NCBI GenBank assembly: GCA_012861695.1
Contig: JAAOOA010000006.1
Coordinates: forward strand, 29,741,811-29,805,810
Reading direction: 5' to 3'
Length of the DNA stretch: 64,000 nt
From: Trematomus loennbergii
Taxonomy: Eukaryota > Chordata > Actinopteri > Perciformes > Nototheniidae
Shown: piece after piece, positions 50,133-61,225 of the stretch
Position numbering within the stretch: the stretch's first letter is position 1
How the letters are laid out: each line of letters opens with the position of its first letter
Translations under genes and position numbers: made by a program
Notes under the pieces: model-generated
Database searches by the model: none
Seen by the model: only the letters and a program-made list of their open reading frames with translations
What the model was told of the DNA's origin: nothing

Positions 50133-51178
50133 ATGAGCTCCGCTGACCGGATCGGATCCCGCCTCAGTCCAGCACGCCATTTCCATCAGGGAAATCTTCT
50201 GGGCCATCATGAGCAGATGATTCGAGCCTTAGTGAAGCAATCAGTCCATGGCTCTAAACGTCTCAAACCTTGCTGCTCAGGTCTCAGCTTGACGTCTTCT
50301 GCTACATTTCCTGCTCCTCCTATCCACCTGTGGATTCCACTCCATGCCGGGACTTCCCCATTGCCGATCCTGAGCCTTTCCACGGAGAGGTGGAGAAATG
50401 CAGAGGATTTCTTTTTCAATGCAATAAGGTATTTCGCCAGCGCCCCGTGTCTTTTTCCTCTGATGGAACTAAGATTAACTATATGTTGAGTTTGCTTCGT
50501 GGAAGAGCTTTAACCTGGGCCGAAGCATTGAGTTCTTCTGTGGATTACAACACACTTTCCTTTGGAGTTTTTTCGGATCATTTTTCCTCTGTTTTTGATC
50601 ATCCTGAACACTCTGGCTCAGCTGCTAGTCGTCTGTTGAATCTGCAACAAGGAACTCGAACCGTTGCAGATTATTCTATCGAGTTTCGCACACTGGCGGC
50701 AGAAGCCCGATGGGACGAGGCGGCTTTAAGGGCTGTGTTTGTAGGGGATTGAGGGATCAACTGAAGGATGAGCTGGCTGCAAGAGAGGAGCCTGCTGACC
50801 TCCAATCCTTAATCTCCTGGGTTTCTCGTCTCGACAGCCGGCTGCGGGAGCGCCGTGCGGAGCGCACGCAGCGTTCCTTTTGCTTGCCTTATCAGCCAAA
50901 CAGTTCACCCAGGTTTGCTCCCTCTGTGTCCGGACCATCTGGCTTCACCTCACCTACCGCGTGCCCACTTCTGCTATGGTGGAACCTATGCAGTTGGGAC
51001 GCACTGGATTATCCCCTGAGGAGCGCCTTCGACGTATGAGGTGTGGAGAATGCCTGTACTGTGGAAAGGGTGGCATATCCTCTCTGGCTGTCCTGTCCGC
51101 CCAAACGCAAGGGCTCGTCAGTAAGTTGGGGGTCCTGACGAGTTCGCAACCTACATCTATTGTAGCCCCAATTTGAGC
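50133..51178 (+). pseudogene. Gag of sushi-type element, frameshifted
   Basis: The ATG at 50133 (MSSADRIGS) opens the frame; after a shift, 50310-50752 carries the capsid-like region DPEPFHGEVEKCRGFLFQCN, INYMLSLLRGRALTWAEAL and FEFRTLAAE-like text, close to sushi and the RTL/PEG10 group. A further shift near 50750 gives LRDQLKDELAAREEPADLQS. A CCHC-like knuckle (CLYCGKGG and following) lies near 51050-51100, again frameshifted. Gag would package the element RNA. Confidence 0.85.
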
Positions 51179-51199
51179 CGTTTTTTGATTCCTGCTAGA

Positions 51200-52955
51200 C
51201 TTTGTTTCAACGCTCAGACATTGCCCCTTTCTGCTCTCGTTGACTCTGGTGCTGAGGATAGCTTTGTGGACTGTGAACTAGCCAAACAGCTGGGGTTACA
51301 TTTGGAAACTCTACGGAACCTTTGACAGCATATGCTTTAAATGGGAAAAGCATTTCTAAAGTACACAGCAGACACAACCCTTAACCCTGTTATTTCTGGT
51401 AATCACAGAGAGGAGATTCAACTGAAGGTTATTTCCTCACCAGCAACCCCTTTGGTTCTTGGATACCCATGGCTTCGCACCCACAATCCACATATTGATT
51501 GGGCCGGAGGAAGAATCATGGAATGGAGCCAGTCGTGCCACCTTCACTGTTTACAGTCTGCTGTGCCTCCCGTCCTGTCGAACCTAAGTCTGCTCCTTGT
51601 GTCTCTGCTGAATGACTTGTCTGGTGTTCCTGAAGTTTACCACAGCCTGAGTGGGGTCTTCAACAAGGAGAAAGCTCTCTCTCTCCCTCCGCATCGTCCC
51701 TATGATTGTCCCATCAATCTGCTGCCTGGAGCTCCTTTACCCACCAGCAGGCTTTATAATCTGTCTCGGCCTGAAAGAGAGTCCATGGAGAGATACATCG
51801 GTGACTCCCTTGCTTCTGGGATAATTCGTCCTTCTTCCTCTCCTCTGGGTGCTGGGTTTTTCTTCGTGGACAAAAAGGATAAGTCTCTCCGACCCTGTAT
51901 TGACTTTCGTGGGCTAAATAACATTACAGTAAAAACAAGTACCCACTTCCCCTGATAAACTCAGCCTTTGAACCTCTCCAAGGTGCCACCATCTTCTCCA
52001 AGCTCGACCTCAGGAATGCTACCACCTTGTTCGAATTCGCCAAGGAGATGAGTGGAAGACAGCTTTCAACACCCCTTGGTCACTTTGAATATCTGGTCAT
52101 GCCCTTTGGACTCTCTAATGCCCCGCTGTTTTCCAGGCCCTGGTTAATGATGTCCTACGAGACTTCCTTAACCGATTCGTTTTGTCTACATTGACGACAT
52201 CTTGATTTTTTCCACGAGTCTGGAGGAACATCAGGACCACGTCAGTCAGGTGTTACAAAGGCTGCTGAGAACAAGCTGTTCGTCAAGGCTGAGAAGTGCG
52301 AGTTTCACCAGGACGGGTCAGCTTCCTGGGATATATCATCAGGCAAGGCAAGTTGGAGGCTGATCCAGGAAAGATCCTAGCTGTCTCCGAGTGGCCAGTC
52401 CCCACTACTAGGAAGGAGTTGCAGAGGTTCCTGGGTTTTGCTAACTTCTATCGCCGGTTCATCAGGAACTATAGCAAGGTAGCTGCTCCACTCTCCAGTC
52501 TCACTTCTGTCAAAATCAAGTTTTCCTGGACTACAGATGCTAACAAGGCATTTCTTCTCCTCAAATCCTTGTTCACTTCTGCCCCCATACTCATCCAGCC
52601 TGACTCAAGCAGCAGTTTTGTGGAGGTAGATGCATCTGACATCGGGGTTGGCGCTGTTCTGTCTCAGACTGCAGGGCCAGACAACAAGCTTCACCCATGT
52701 GCTTTCTTCTCTCGCCGTCTTTCCCCAGCTGAGAGAAATTATGATGTGGGCAACAGAGAGCTGCTGGCGGTGAAGATGGCGTTGGAGGAGTGGCGACACT
52801 GGCTAGAGGGCAGCGAGCAGCCATTCCTTGTTTGGACTGACCACAAAAACCTGGAGTACATTCAGTCTGCTAAACGGCTAAACTCCCGACAGGCCAGGTG
52901 GGCCCTCTTTTTTGGTCGTTTCAACTTCTCTCTACAAGCCAGTCCACACCAGTGA
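51200..52955 (+). pseudogene. Pol of sushi-type element: protease, reverse transcriptase, RNase H
   Basis: The protease motif LSALVDSGAEDSFVD is near 51229-51273. Reverse transcriptase begins with [20 protein letters not shown] and [12 protein letters not shown] (51700-51920), continues after a frameshift with [21 protein letters not shown] and the catalytic VYIDDILIF near 52186-52212. The frame 52296-52955 has [29 protein letters not shown] and the RNase H stretch [35 protein letters not shown]. At least three frameshifts. Right after [12 protein letters not shown] the sequence jumps to the region before the chromodomain, so the whole integrase catalytic core is lost. Confidence 0.93.
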
Positions 52956-52958
52956 CCT

Positions 52959-53219
52959 GTGCCCTCCAACCATTCCCCCTCCTCCCCCCGAGTCATCGAT
53001 GATCATCCTGCCTACACCGTGCGTCGGCTTATGGATGTCAGACGCCGGGGCAGGGGCTTTCAGTACCTGGTTGATTGGGAGGGTTACAACCTGGAGGAAC
53101 GTTGCTGGGTGCCTCGGTCACGCATCATGGACCCTGTCATGGTGAGGGAGTTCCACAGGGCACACCCTGACAAGCCTGGTGGTCGCCAGGAGGCTCCCGT
53201 TGAGGGGGGGGTACTGTGA
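52959..53219 (+). pseudogene. Pol C-terminal chromodomain and polypurine tract
   Basis: [20 protein letters not shown] and [19 protein letters not shown] form a chromodomain. The frame ends EGGVL, its TGA stop lying in the first five bases of the 3' LTR. The purine tract GAGGGGGGGG just before the LTR is the likely plus-strand primer. Confidence 0.9.
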
Positions 53220-53849
53220 GGATTTGCAGTATCTCCCTCCTTCTTCTCCTCTTTGTTTTGTGTTTGTTATGTTCTGTCTGTGTGTATGTCTCCCTGGCTG
53301 GGTGTGGCTGACCCACTTCTGATTCCCGCCAACTCACCTCCTCAGCTGCTGCTCATCATCCTGATTACAACTACTCACCTTCACCTGCTTATATACCCGG
53401 TTCCCTCATCCAGTATTCACCAGTTCGTCGTTTCACCACGCTGGTAAATCGACTTGGTACATGTAGTTAGTAGTTAACCTAACTCTCAGTGTTCCTGCTA
53501 ATTCTAATCTTTGTGTTCTCCGTTAGAATCCATCTGCCTACTCCTCTGCCTGCCACATCCAGCCACGTTCCTCTCGTCTGTGTACCTCCGTGCTTCCACG
53601 CACACAAGCTCCAACCGGTCAACTCTCGCCAGCTCTGGTTCCTCGGCTCACCTCGCCAGTGTTCCTCCGTGCATCTCCGCACCTCCTCTGTTGACAAACC
53701 CTGGCCTTGGGTTAATAGGATATTTAATCCCTCGTTTGACTCCATTATAGGTTTTTGGTTAAATAAACCTTTTTACCTCATAAGCTCTGTTTCCTCTTCC
53801 TGTTTTCAGCATTGTGAGTTCACTCCTGTAGCTCCCGGAGAGCGTAACA
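53215..53849 (+). repeat. 3' LTR
   Basis: 635 bp, same termini as the 5' LTR (TGTGAGG to GTAACA), TTATATA promoter motif at 53389-53395, AATAAA at 53762-53767, a single copy of the CTTCCACGCACA unit. Confidence 0.93.
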
Positions 53850-54070
53850 ACAATACCTGACTCCCTCTGGAATGTTGTCCTTGAATGCTTGCCTTAGCTC
53901 AGCAATGACTGTCATGCAGTCCCAGATTTTCTTCATCTCGAAGGCATTTAAAATAAAGCCTTTTTGATGAAGCCTTCTCTTCGTTTGGTGCTTACAAACT
54001 GCATCCCATTCTGGATGAGGTTACAGAATTACATCCTTGGTGAAGGTGGGGTGATTTTGGACAGTGGTCC

Positions 54071-54856
54071 TAAAAAGAAAGCATTATTATTGTAAGATAG
54101 ATACTCTGTAGATCCTGAGGGAAATTCTGACATCCAGTAGCATTATACATACAAACTAAACAACAAAAACAACAACCCCCCCCCACACCCAAACAATAAA
54201 AACACAATATTAGATTAAAAAAAATACTAAAAGAGAACTGAGAAACTGAAAATTAAATTAAATCTGTAACAATTAAGTAAAAACTGTATGTGAGAAACAA
54301 TACAGCAGTGCCTGGGAGTGTATTATCATTAGTAGTAGGAGTAATCATAGCATTACTAGTGGGGACCTACTAGTAGTAGTTTTTTGCAGTAGTATGATGT
54401 AATATAAAATTATAAACAATGCAAAATTATTTGAATTCAACACTGATAGATCTGTCAATCATGTGAAGCGTCGTTGTCAATGCTGTTATCAAGCAATGAT
54501 TGTGGCTATGTCTGACAGATCCTAACTTTTAGCTGTCTTCATGCCAAAAAACACTGTCGAAGAGAAGCAGCAAGCAAATGAATACAAGGCAAAAAGTCAG
54601 TTTTATAAATAAAACTACGTAATCTCAATAATTGCGTCCGATTGTTGTGTTTTAACTTTGTTGATGAGAAAACGGGGTTGGTCCTGAAATAAGCCACCGT
54701 CGAGAGCGAACTCTTTGGTACTTGATATATGAATTGCCCGTGACCGAGATAGTTTACGGCATCCCTACTAAAAATATGAGTTAGTTACCAGTCAATAACA
54801 GGGCATACCGTTTCCCCAACCGTTAATGTAGCGAAATTAAGCTTTTGGTCTGAATA
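54071..54856. other. probable intron or flank of the HECT pseudogene
   Basis: No exon or known repeat is seen. A C-rich spot lies at 54176-54186, otherwise AT-rich DNA. Confidence 0.4.
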
Positions 54857-55460
54857 AGGGTTCCTGCAGGTTTCAAAAACTCAAATGCAAGACCACTTTG
54901 AATATAATTTAATACCTATTTCACGGCAATAAAGTATGAAGGAAAATTGCTATGAAAGAAGAAATAAGTCCCAGAATTACTTACAAAGTAAACGTATTCA
55001 CGTTCAATATAATTGTATGATTGGTATTTAGCGTCCACACTCCACAGCACCTCCGCTTTTAGGGTTGACATAGACCAAAGTCTTATCCCCAATGTTGTTA
55101 CGGGAGCTGAATCACTGGGTAACATTACACTGGACACACTTGATGCTCGCAAAGCATTGTCGAACAGAGGACATGGCAGGCGTTTGTTGTTTATTCCTTA
55201 CCTGGGTCTTATGTTTCGCTGACTGCCTGTGTGATTCCAAAGCACACAGGTATAAGGTGCAGCAGGCTTCAAACACGTTCCCCTCCACTGGTTTCAACCA
55301 AGCACTAAATTCCCCTTTCTCCAACCATATTCGGTTAAACTTACACTTCCCCATAATGTTCGTAAAAAGATGTGAAGATACCTCCGGTTCTGACTGACGC
55401 TAGCTAAAGCTTGGTTGCTAGTTACTAGCTGGGTGTTCTCCGATAAGGGGACAGGGGATG
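54857..55460 (-). mobile_element. hAT fragment with BED zinc-finger exon
   Basis: The left end AGGGTTCCTGCAGGTTTC is the right-end type of the element 61854-63535. The minus-strand frame 55354-55112 begins MGKCKFNRIWLEKGEFSAWL and continues KPVEGNVFEACCTLYLCALE..HRQSAKH, the BED-type zinc finger start of a known fish hAT transposase group. The rest of the transposase is missing. Confidence 0.8.
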
Positions 55461-55466
55461 CAAAGT

Positions 55467-56010
55467 AGGGATCGACCGATATGGCTTTTTCAAGGCCGAT
55501 ACCGATTATTAGTAATCAAGGAGACCGATAACCGATATTCATTTGCAGTAAAATCAGAAAATCTTGGTGTCAAAATGTAGAATAACACAAACTCCAACAC
55601 AACTTCTTTGAAATGCATTTAAGCATATATTATGTTTAATGAACTTCTAAACATCTTACAACTGGTTTCCTCTCTGTGACCCTGATTAAAGTAAATGAGG
55701 TAAAAATAAAATAAAAAAAACTGCTAAAACTTGTTCTGAACTTCTGAAAATTGAGTTTAGTATTCCCAATTCAGCAGCACCAGATTGTGGTGCAGAAAGC
55801 AGAGTTGCTCAGCGTGCTCTCCAGTGAGACGGCTTCTGTTCTTCTCGTAGATGGCAGAGACTTCGCTGAAGACCCGCTCACTTGGAACAGACGAGGGTGG
55901 TGGGCAAAGAAACTTTCTTGCTTGTGTGGCAAGTAGCTTGAAGCGCCCTTCATTCTGTCTCCACCATTGGAGTGGATCTCCCTTACGCCTGTCGATCACT
56001 GGCTCCTTGT
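55467..56010 (-). mobile_element. hAT remnant with dimerisation domain
   Basis: Starts TAGGGATCGACCGATATGG, a common fish hAT terminus. The minus-strand frame 55999-55757 reads DPLQWWRQNEGRFKLLATQA, SSVPSERVFSEVSAIY and RLTGEHAEQLCFLHHNL, the hATC domain (RVFS and LxxEHxExLxFL pattern). The rest of the transposase and the other end are lost. Confidence 0.88.
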
Positions 56011-56209
56011 AGAGATGGGTGAGTCCTGATTCATCCGGATCATTAACCCGGATCCTAGTAATGAGCTGGTCGTGATGAGTCTCCCCTCTCCATTAACCCG
56101 AGTCCTTTGAGTCCTACACCTGGTGACGTAGAAATTAAAACTATAAATTGCGTCACTCGCTACACTCCTTATAACATGTAAAATCACATTACAACGTACC
56201 CCAGTCCAT

Positions 56210-56820
56210 CTGCCTAGCCTTTAGCAAGTAGGATAGCTGCCAGAAGTTATCGTTTAGCTCAGGGGACGCAGATCAGTGAAACTTCCTGCAGACTCGTGCG
56301 GACTCAGAGCCATAACCGTAGCAGATCCAGAGATCCAGAGATCCAGGCAGACTCATCATGCACAAGTAAACAGCAGACTCAGATTCGCAAATCCTGACTC
56401 ACTGAATCAAGGGAACTTCCTTCACTTCCTGCAGACTCGTGGGGACTCAGAGCCGTAACCGATCCAGCAGATCCAGACCATACATCCATGATCCAGACTC
56501 GTCATGCACGAGCATAGCCGCGGGAACTGGGAAGTCATTTTACTTAGGGGGTGGGGACAAAAGTGGGGAGAGATTTCAACAACAGTAACATGAAGTTTTT
56601 CAAATGTACACCATTCGCAGCCCCGCCTCCAGCACCCTTACTTCCCGCGGCTATTGTGCACGAGTCAACAGCAGACTCAGAGATTCGCAAATCCTGACTC
56701 ACTATGCAAAACATAGCAGACTTGTGCACACTCAGAGCCGTAACCGTATAGCAGCAGATCCAGCAGACTCGTCGTCATGCACGAGTCAACTGCAGACTCA
56801 GATTCGCCAAATCACAAAAT
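56210..56820. repeat. diverged tandem repeat, GCAGACTCRGA units
   Basis: Blocks GCAGACTCAGATTCGCAAATC, CATGCACGAGTCAAC-type and CAGAGCCGTAACCG recur three to four times with irregular spacing. A 141-bp MITE is inserted in one unit. Confidence 0.7.
56514..56654. mobile_element. 141-bp MITE
   Basis: ATAGCCGCGGGAA (56514-56526) and TTCCCGCGGCTAT (56642-56654) are 13-base inverted ends; the element splits a CATGCACGAG repeat unit. Confidence 0.75.
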
Positions 56821-56900
56821 AACCCTTTTCTTTTGTGATCAACATTTTTTATTAAAGCAAAAGACACTGTGTTGCGGAGGTTAATGTAACGTTAGTTTAA

Positions 56901-57981
56901 CCTGTTACGCACGGCCCCCCCGGTACCGGGCGGATAAACGCGTCATTTGCAGGAAACAACGTCTAAGGAATCTTAATATTTAATAAACTATGTAAAACGA
57001 ATGTTTTATATCCATGTAACGGGAAGAAACTCAGCTAACTGATCTTTTTAATTTTTTTCTCCAAAAAAACCCCACAATGCTAACACTCAGCCTCTGAATT
57101 AGCCACAATTAGCTAGATGCACAGCTAACCACTCGTTTTGGGTCTCCTGGAGACACAGAATCTGGGGGTGCCCACCTCAACACTCAGTGATAAACATTTG
57201 CGACGCTATAAACGAAAGCGTACATCATAACATGTGGAGCTAGGTAGCTAGAAACGCTAACATGGCTTACCTTGGTCAAAACTGGTCTTCAATGGCATTA
57301 AAACGCTAAAAAAACGATGCTGCAGTTAATCCATAGGTTAATCCAATGTATCTGTGTCCTCTTTGAAATTATTTCTGATAATCCATAAGCAATAAAACTG
57401 CTTTTCGTTTCCAAATGCCAGAGCTAGAGATAGGTCCACTCTGCTGCACATTTACATGCGCGCAGCCGCCCCCTTTTCTCTTCACAACGTGTGTGTGTGG
57501 GGGCCTCCCCCTTCAATTCTATTGGCTCTAACGGTCAGAAAGAGGTGTCAACCATCAAAATCGACAAAGGGGGGCCAGAGATTTCACCCAAATCACCTCA
57601 GAGGTGGGGTGGTTTTGGCTAAACCTCTCTAAAAAGGTCAAATGTCACTTGTTTTGCATCAATCTTGATACAGGGTACTTATTATATGTTGTACTTTGGA
57701 TTCCTAAAGCTTTTAGTCTACTAACCCATCATCCAAGGGTAATTTTCACTATCTGTAAAAAAATTTTTTTGGACAGACACTATAATTTACAGTTTTTTAC
57801 TATGTAAAATAAAAACATCTATATTGATTCTGACTTTTCTACATCCAACTCACAGGTTTATCATTACTTTGAGAATAAAGATTATTAATTTAACTCTTTT
57901 AGAAGGGAAGATATGGTCATTTGTTCTGGGAATGTCATTTTCGAGCCTGAGACCTGAAAAACAGGCTCAGGGCTTAAGAGG
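56901..57981 (-). mobile_element. non-autonomous piggyBac-like element, family 1, copy c
   Basis: TTAA at 56897-56900 and 57982-57985; ends CCTGTTACGCACGGCC and GGGCTTAAGAGG. The interior matches copies a and b, somewhat more diverged, 1081 bp. Confidence 0.85.
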
Positions 57982-57985
57982 TTAA

Positions 57986-58560
57986 TGCCGTTTGCTAAGA
58001 CTTGATAAGTCGCTCATAAAACACAGGAGGTATGGAAACTAAGAACACCATATATTTGGTAGATTTGGCAGCTGATATAACTCAACACATTGGTTGTATT
58101 TCCTTTAACTAGAGTTGCTGCGGGGTGGTTGAGATGCACAGGCTGCAGTGGAGACGCTGCGCACAGCTGATCGACAGCTGGAACACAAACCACCAAAAAA
58201 AAAATAAACATTAATTGACTCCACTCCGCAGGGATCCCCCGATACTTTCTTACAGTTTCTCATCATGGGGGGGTCTCCTGTCCCCGGCACAAACACACTG
58301 ACACACTGCCTGAGGAAGGTTATGTGTATTTTGTCATTAACTTTTTTCAGACCACTTATTTATTTATTTTGGTGACGATCCGACCTCCATGCTGCTACTC
58401 TGGTTCAAACTGCATCCACCAAACAAATGTGATTTGTCTCCACCTTCCCAAAATAACCAAAATCTGACACGGTGTGAAATTTTTTAGCTGTTCTGTCGTA
58501 ATTTCCTGCGATCTTCTTCATGCAGTCAGTCAAAATGAATATTAATATGGGCCGTTTCTT
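57986..58560. other. unrecognised DNA
   Basis: No gene or repeat family identified here. Confidence 0.4.
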
Positions 58561-58569
58561 TGACTATTT

Positions 58570-58880
58570 ATAGGCAAATATGGGCGTTACGTGAAGCACG
58601 CAAAAGCTGCGCCGCATTTCGAGTTGATTGTGATTTATAAAGGGAAACCGGCATAGGACGTGCCGCACGCAAGTCCTACGCCGGTACGCAGTGTTTTATG
58701 AATCGGAAAATGTCTGCATATTTATTTGCTTTGTCCTACATAAGCAACCTTCCCACGTGAATCCTACGCAAGGCTTTATAAATCAATCAATCAAATCAAA
58801 TCAAGTTTTATTTATATAGCACATTTTTAAACGATTTTTGGTCGAGCCAAAGTGCTGTACATATAATGAAAATACCCTAA
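58570..58880. repeat. diverged MITE-like and L2-tail-like repeats
   Basis: 58570-58780 has ACGCAAGTCCTACGCCGGTA and repeated TTTATAAATC-type motifs seen in fish MITEs. 58780-58870 has AATCAATCAAATCAAATC then TTTTATTTATATAGCACATT and AAAGTGCTGTACA, a common 3' end of fish non-LTR elements. Confidence 0.5.
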
Positions 58881-59560
58881 AGTAAAGACACTTTACAGCA
58901 AATACAACAGCACAGTTTGTTCAGAATATCAGTATGAGAAAACGACACCCTAAATGAGGCCCCTGAAGAACAAAGGACCTCTTTATTTAACTTTTACAAA
59001 ACGGCAGCTCACCCATATCGTCAAGCAGAATGGTTGCTGACCTTATAACAAAAGAACGCATGTGCTAGCTTTAGCATAAGAAAACAACTCTGCTTGTTTT
59101 AAAAGGAACACACTGCTTGAAAAACTGACTTCAAGAAAAATAACAATTAATTCTGGTTGACTATTAAATAGGTCTCTAACCTTATAGAGCCTCTACTCTT
59201 TATTTCTGATTAATTTCTTCTAGAAAACCGCCTCTGACGGAATCTAAGAATAATCAGGGACTGACGTTATAAGCCTCTACTCAAAAACTTAGTATTTAAC
59301 TTTAACACTATATTCAATATGGTTGTCCAATGTGTTAACACGCAAGTCGGGAATGAGTCGGGGAACAAGCCAGAGACTATCAGAACCACCGTCGTGGAAT
59401 CAACGTAATTCTGACGTATCTCCGGCCGTAACCCCGCCACAATGGTCCGGCACACAAATCAAACCACAGATGAATAATCAGGCCTTAAAATAGGACTTTT
59501 TAGCTTACTTCTATATCTTTAAAACGTAAAGTCTCTATCAGGCTGGATACTGATGACTAG
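58881..59560. other. unrecognised DNA
   Basis: Nothing recognisable on either strand. Confidence 0.4.
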
Positions 59561-59934
59561 GTCATAGGTAATTTTGGAGAAACCAGCTCGAGTGTGCTAG
59601 AATTTGAAAATACACAGCCGGAAAAAATCTCCCACTTCCTTACAGAGCCCCTCCTCCAACACACACGAACGCGCACATGACCAATGAGGGCACGAGATAA
59701 GTTTGTGCACAGATGGAAGGCTGACAGGCAGGTAGGCCATCCAGTTATTTTAGCCGGGCCGGCTAAAATGATTGGTCGTGCTTTTTACAGTACTACGGCT
59801 TCCACAGATTACATTTTTTTATGGATTTTTGTCAAAGCATCATTCATTGCTATCGGGATGTTAAGAGCATTCCATGGAATATAACAAAAAGTGTATCTCG
59901 AGCCGGTTTCTCAAACGTACCAACCCCACCTTTA
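59561..59934. mobile_element. MITE with TTAA target site, Kolobok-like (copy 2)
   Basis: Same sequence as 2002-2383, including AAGCTGACAGGCAGGTAGGC-type interior and the right end CTCGAGCCGGTTTCTC, CCCACCT. Its right-hand TTAA is split by the next MITE. Confidence 0.8.
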
Positions 59935-60874
59935 GACCTAGGCTCCACGGGAACGAAAACGGGTTGTATCCGCATATTTCTCTTGCGTATAGCCTTTTTT
60001 GCTACACGACGCCGTAACGGAAACGACAACGGGTCCAAAGGTGGATAGATCTGGGAACGGAGCGCTCTGGGGGGTCCAACGGTGCCGTGTGGTAGCCTAT
60101 ACGGTCATCCTTTTCTGATAATGACGACGCAATAGCCCCGCCTCTGCTGCTCACCCCCGCAAAAGTACACTGCACACTGAATTCAGATTATTTATCTTTA
60201 TCTCGATATGGACATAAACGCGAGTGAAGTCTAATCTGACAGGACGGAGACACGCAGCTCCTCCCGCTGTGATGCAGCGGGAGCAAAACACACACTTCAA
60301 GTCAGATCATCACCCTTAGCTATTTTAATTACCTCTCAAACTACCTAAACTAGTTATAAATATGTTTATTGTTACTGTCGAGTCATCATTACTGGATCAG
60401 CTGCTGCATGAGACAGACACTGACGCTGTCAGAAGAGAGGAAAAAGAGACAGGCTCCGTGTATTTTATTATTATATATCATTATATAGAGTCGTTATTCA
60501 TTTGTTTTAAAGCTCAATAAATAACAAAGAAGACCTTTGACCGGCACTTTTATAATTTTGTCCGGAAGATTTAAACTTTAACACACGTTGACCGGCGAAA
60601 AACTCTGCCCGGTTCCCTCGGCCCCCACCGTGGAGAATAAACAGAAGTGCAGCCATGACAACCATTCTTCGCTGCTTTTGTGGAGGAAGTTACAGCGCCA
60701 CGTACAGGCTCGGCATATGTACTGCAGCTTTTCCAGCGGTTGGATCTAAACGGAGCTGTCTCGTGTGGCAAGACACTATCCGGTGTATATTGCGTGTGGA
60801 CGGAAGCTTTTTGGCGATTGCGTTTGCGTTAATCCTATGCGTTTTGCCGTATGCGTTCCCGTGGAGCCTGGGCC
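59935..60874. mobile_element. Harbinger-like MITE, copy 2, with TTA duplication
   Basis: Ends GACCTAGGCTCCACGGGAAC and (reversed) GGCCCAGGCTCCACGGGAAC, flanked by TTA at 59932-59934 and 60875-60877. A 3-bp TTA duplication is the mark of PIF/Harbinger elements. Same interior as 45080-46096 in reverse. No transposase. Confidence 0.82.
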
Positions 60875-61225
60875 TTAAACTGTAACAATCTTGAAATAAA
60901 AAACACACATTCATCGGGTAGCGCCGATAATAGAACAAAGAGACAAACAAACGTACCTGCTGTCCATTCCAAAACAATGCCACGTAGTCAGATCTGTTGC
61001 AAATTTAGTTTTTACCATTAAATAAACAGACTTTCTCAGGAGGTTTACTCACCATCAGACACACACCTAATATTTCCTACGTAAGCTATTGAAGATTTTG
61101 AATAAATTGGCTCTGTCTTACCGTTTTATTGGGCCCAGCGTGTGTCTGATGGGTTTGTAAAAACTCCTTTGAAGCTGCAGTTTTCTCTCCTGGATCTTGG
61201 AGATCGCGTCGGGGTTACACCAATT

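Larger units (their letters stand above)
49184..53849 (+). mobile_element. sushi/Tf1-type Ty3 LTR retrotransposon, tandem-like copy
   Basis: Order: truncated pol tail with chromodomain (49184-49416), 5' LTR (49417-50116), gag-pol (50133-52955), chromodomain and PPT (to 53214), 3' LTR (53215-53849). So two element ends share the middle LTR, as after LTR recombination in a tandem. The integrase core is deleted. It is inserted in the coding sequence of the HECT gene, opposite strand. Confidence 0.92.
48258..54069 (-). pseudogene. HECT ubiquitin ligase gene, G2E3-like, decayed and interrupted by a retrotransposon
   Basis: Minus-strand exons in order: 54069-53850 (PHPEWDAVCKHQTKRRLHQK, MKKIWDCMTVIAELRQAF; one in-frame TAA before PHPEW); 49183 to about 49078 (IMGSISDHSSDDEELNQVIM); 48855-48564 (KEVLLNLASKIYTNQRCRF, LDGAVRGFK, stop TGA, then QMFVKFSDDLGIDEEAVDLG and a one-base frameshift); 48436-48258 (LREDRYFIAGQSIAVSLVHG, FLAPTLYSCLVGG, DADLYEKVKK). 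The last two exons join in phase (G plus CT gives Ala) at GT/AG borders. The motifs match the N-terminal half of the HECT domain in the large fish G2E3-like family, which transfers ubiquitin to substrates. The C-terminal lobe with the catalytic cysteine is not found. The 49183-53850 gap is the LTR retrotransposon. The link from the second to the third exon is not phase-resolved. Confidence 0.75.
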
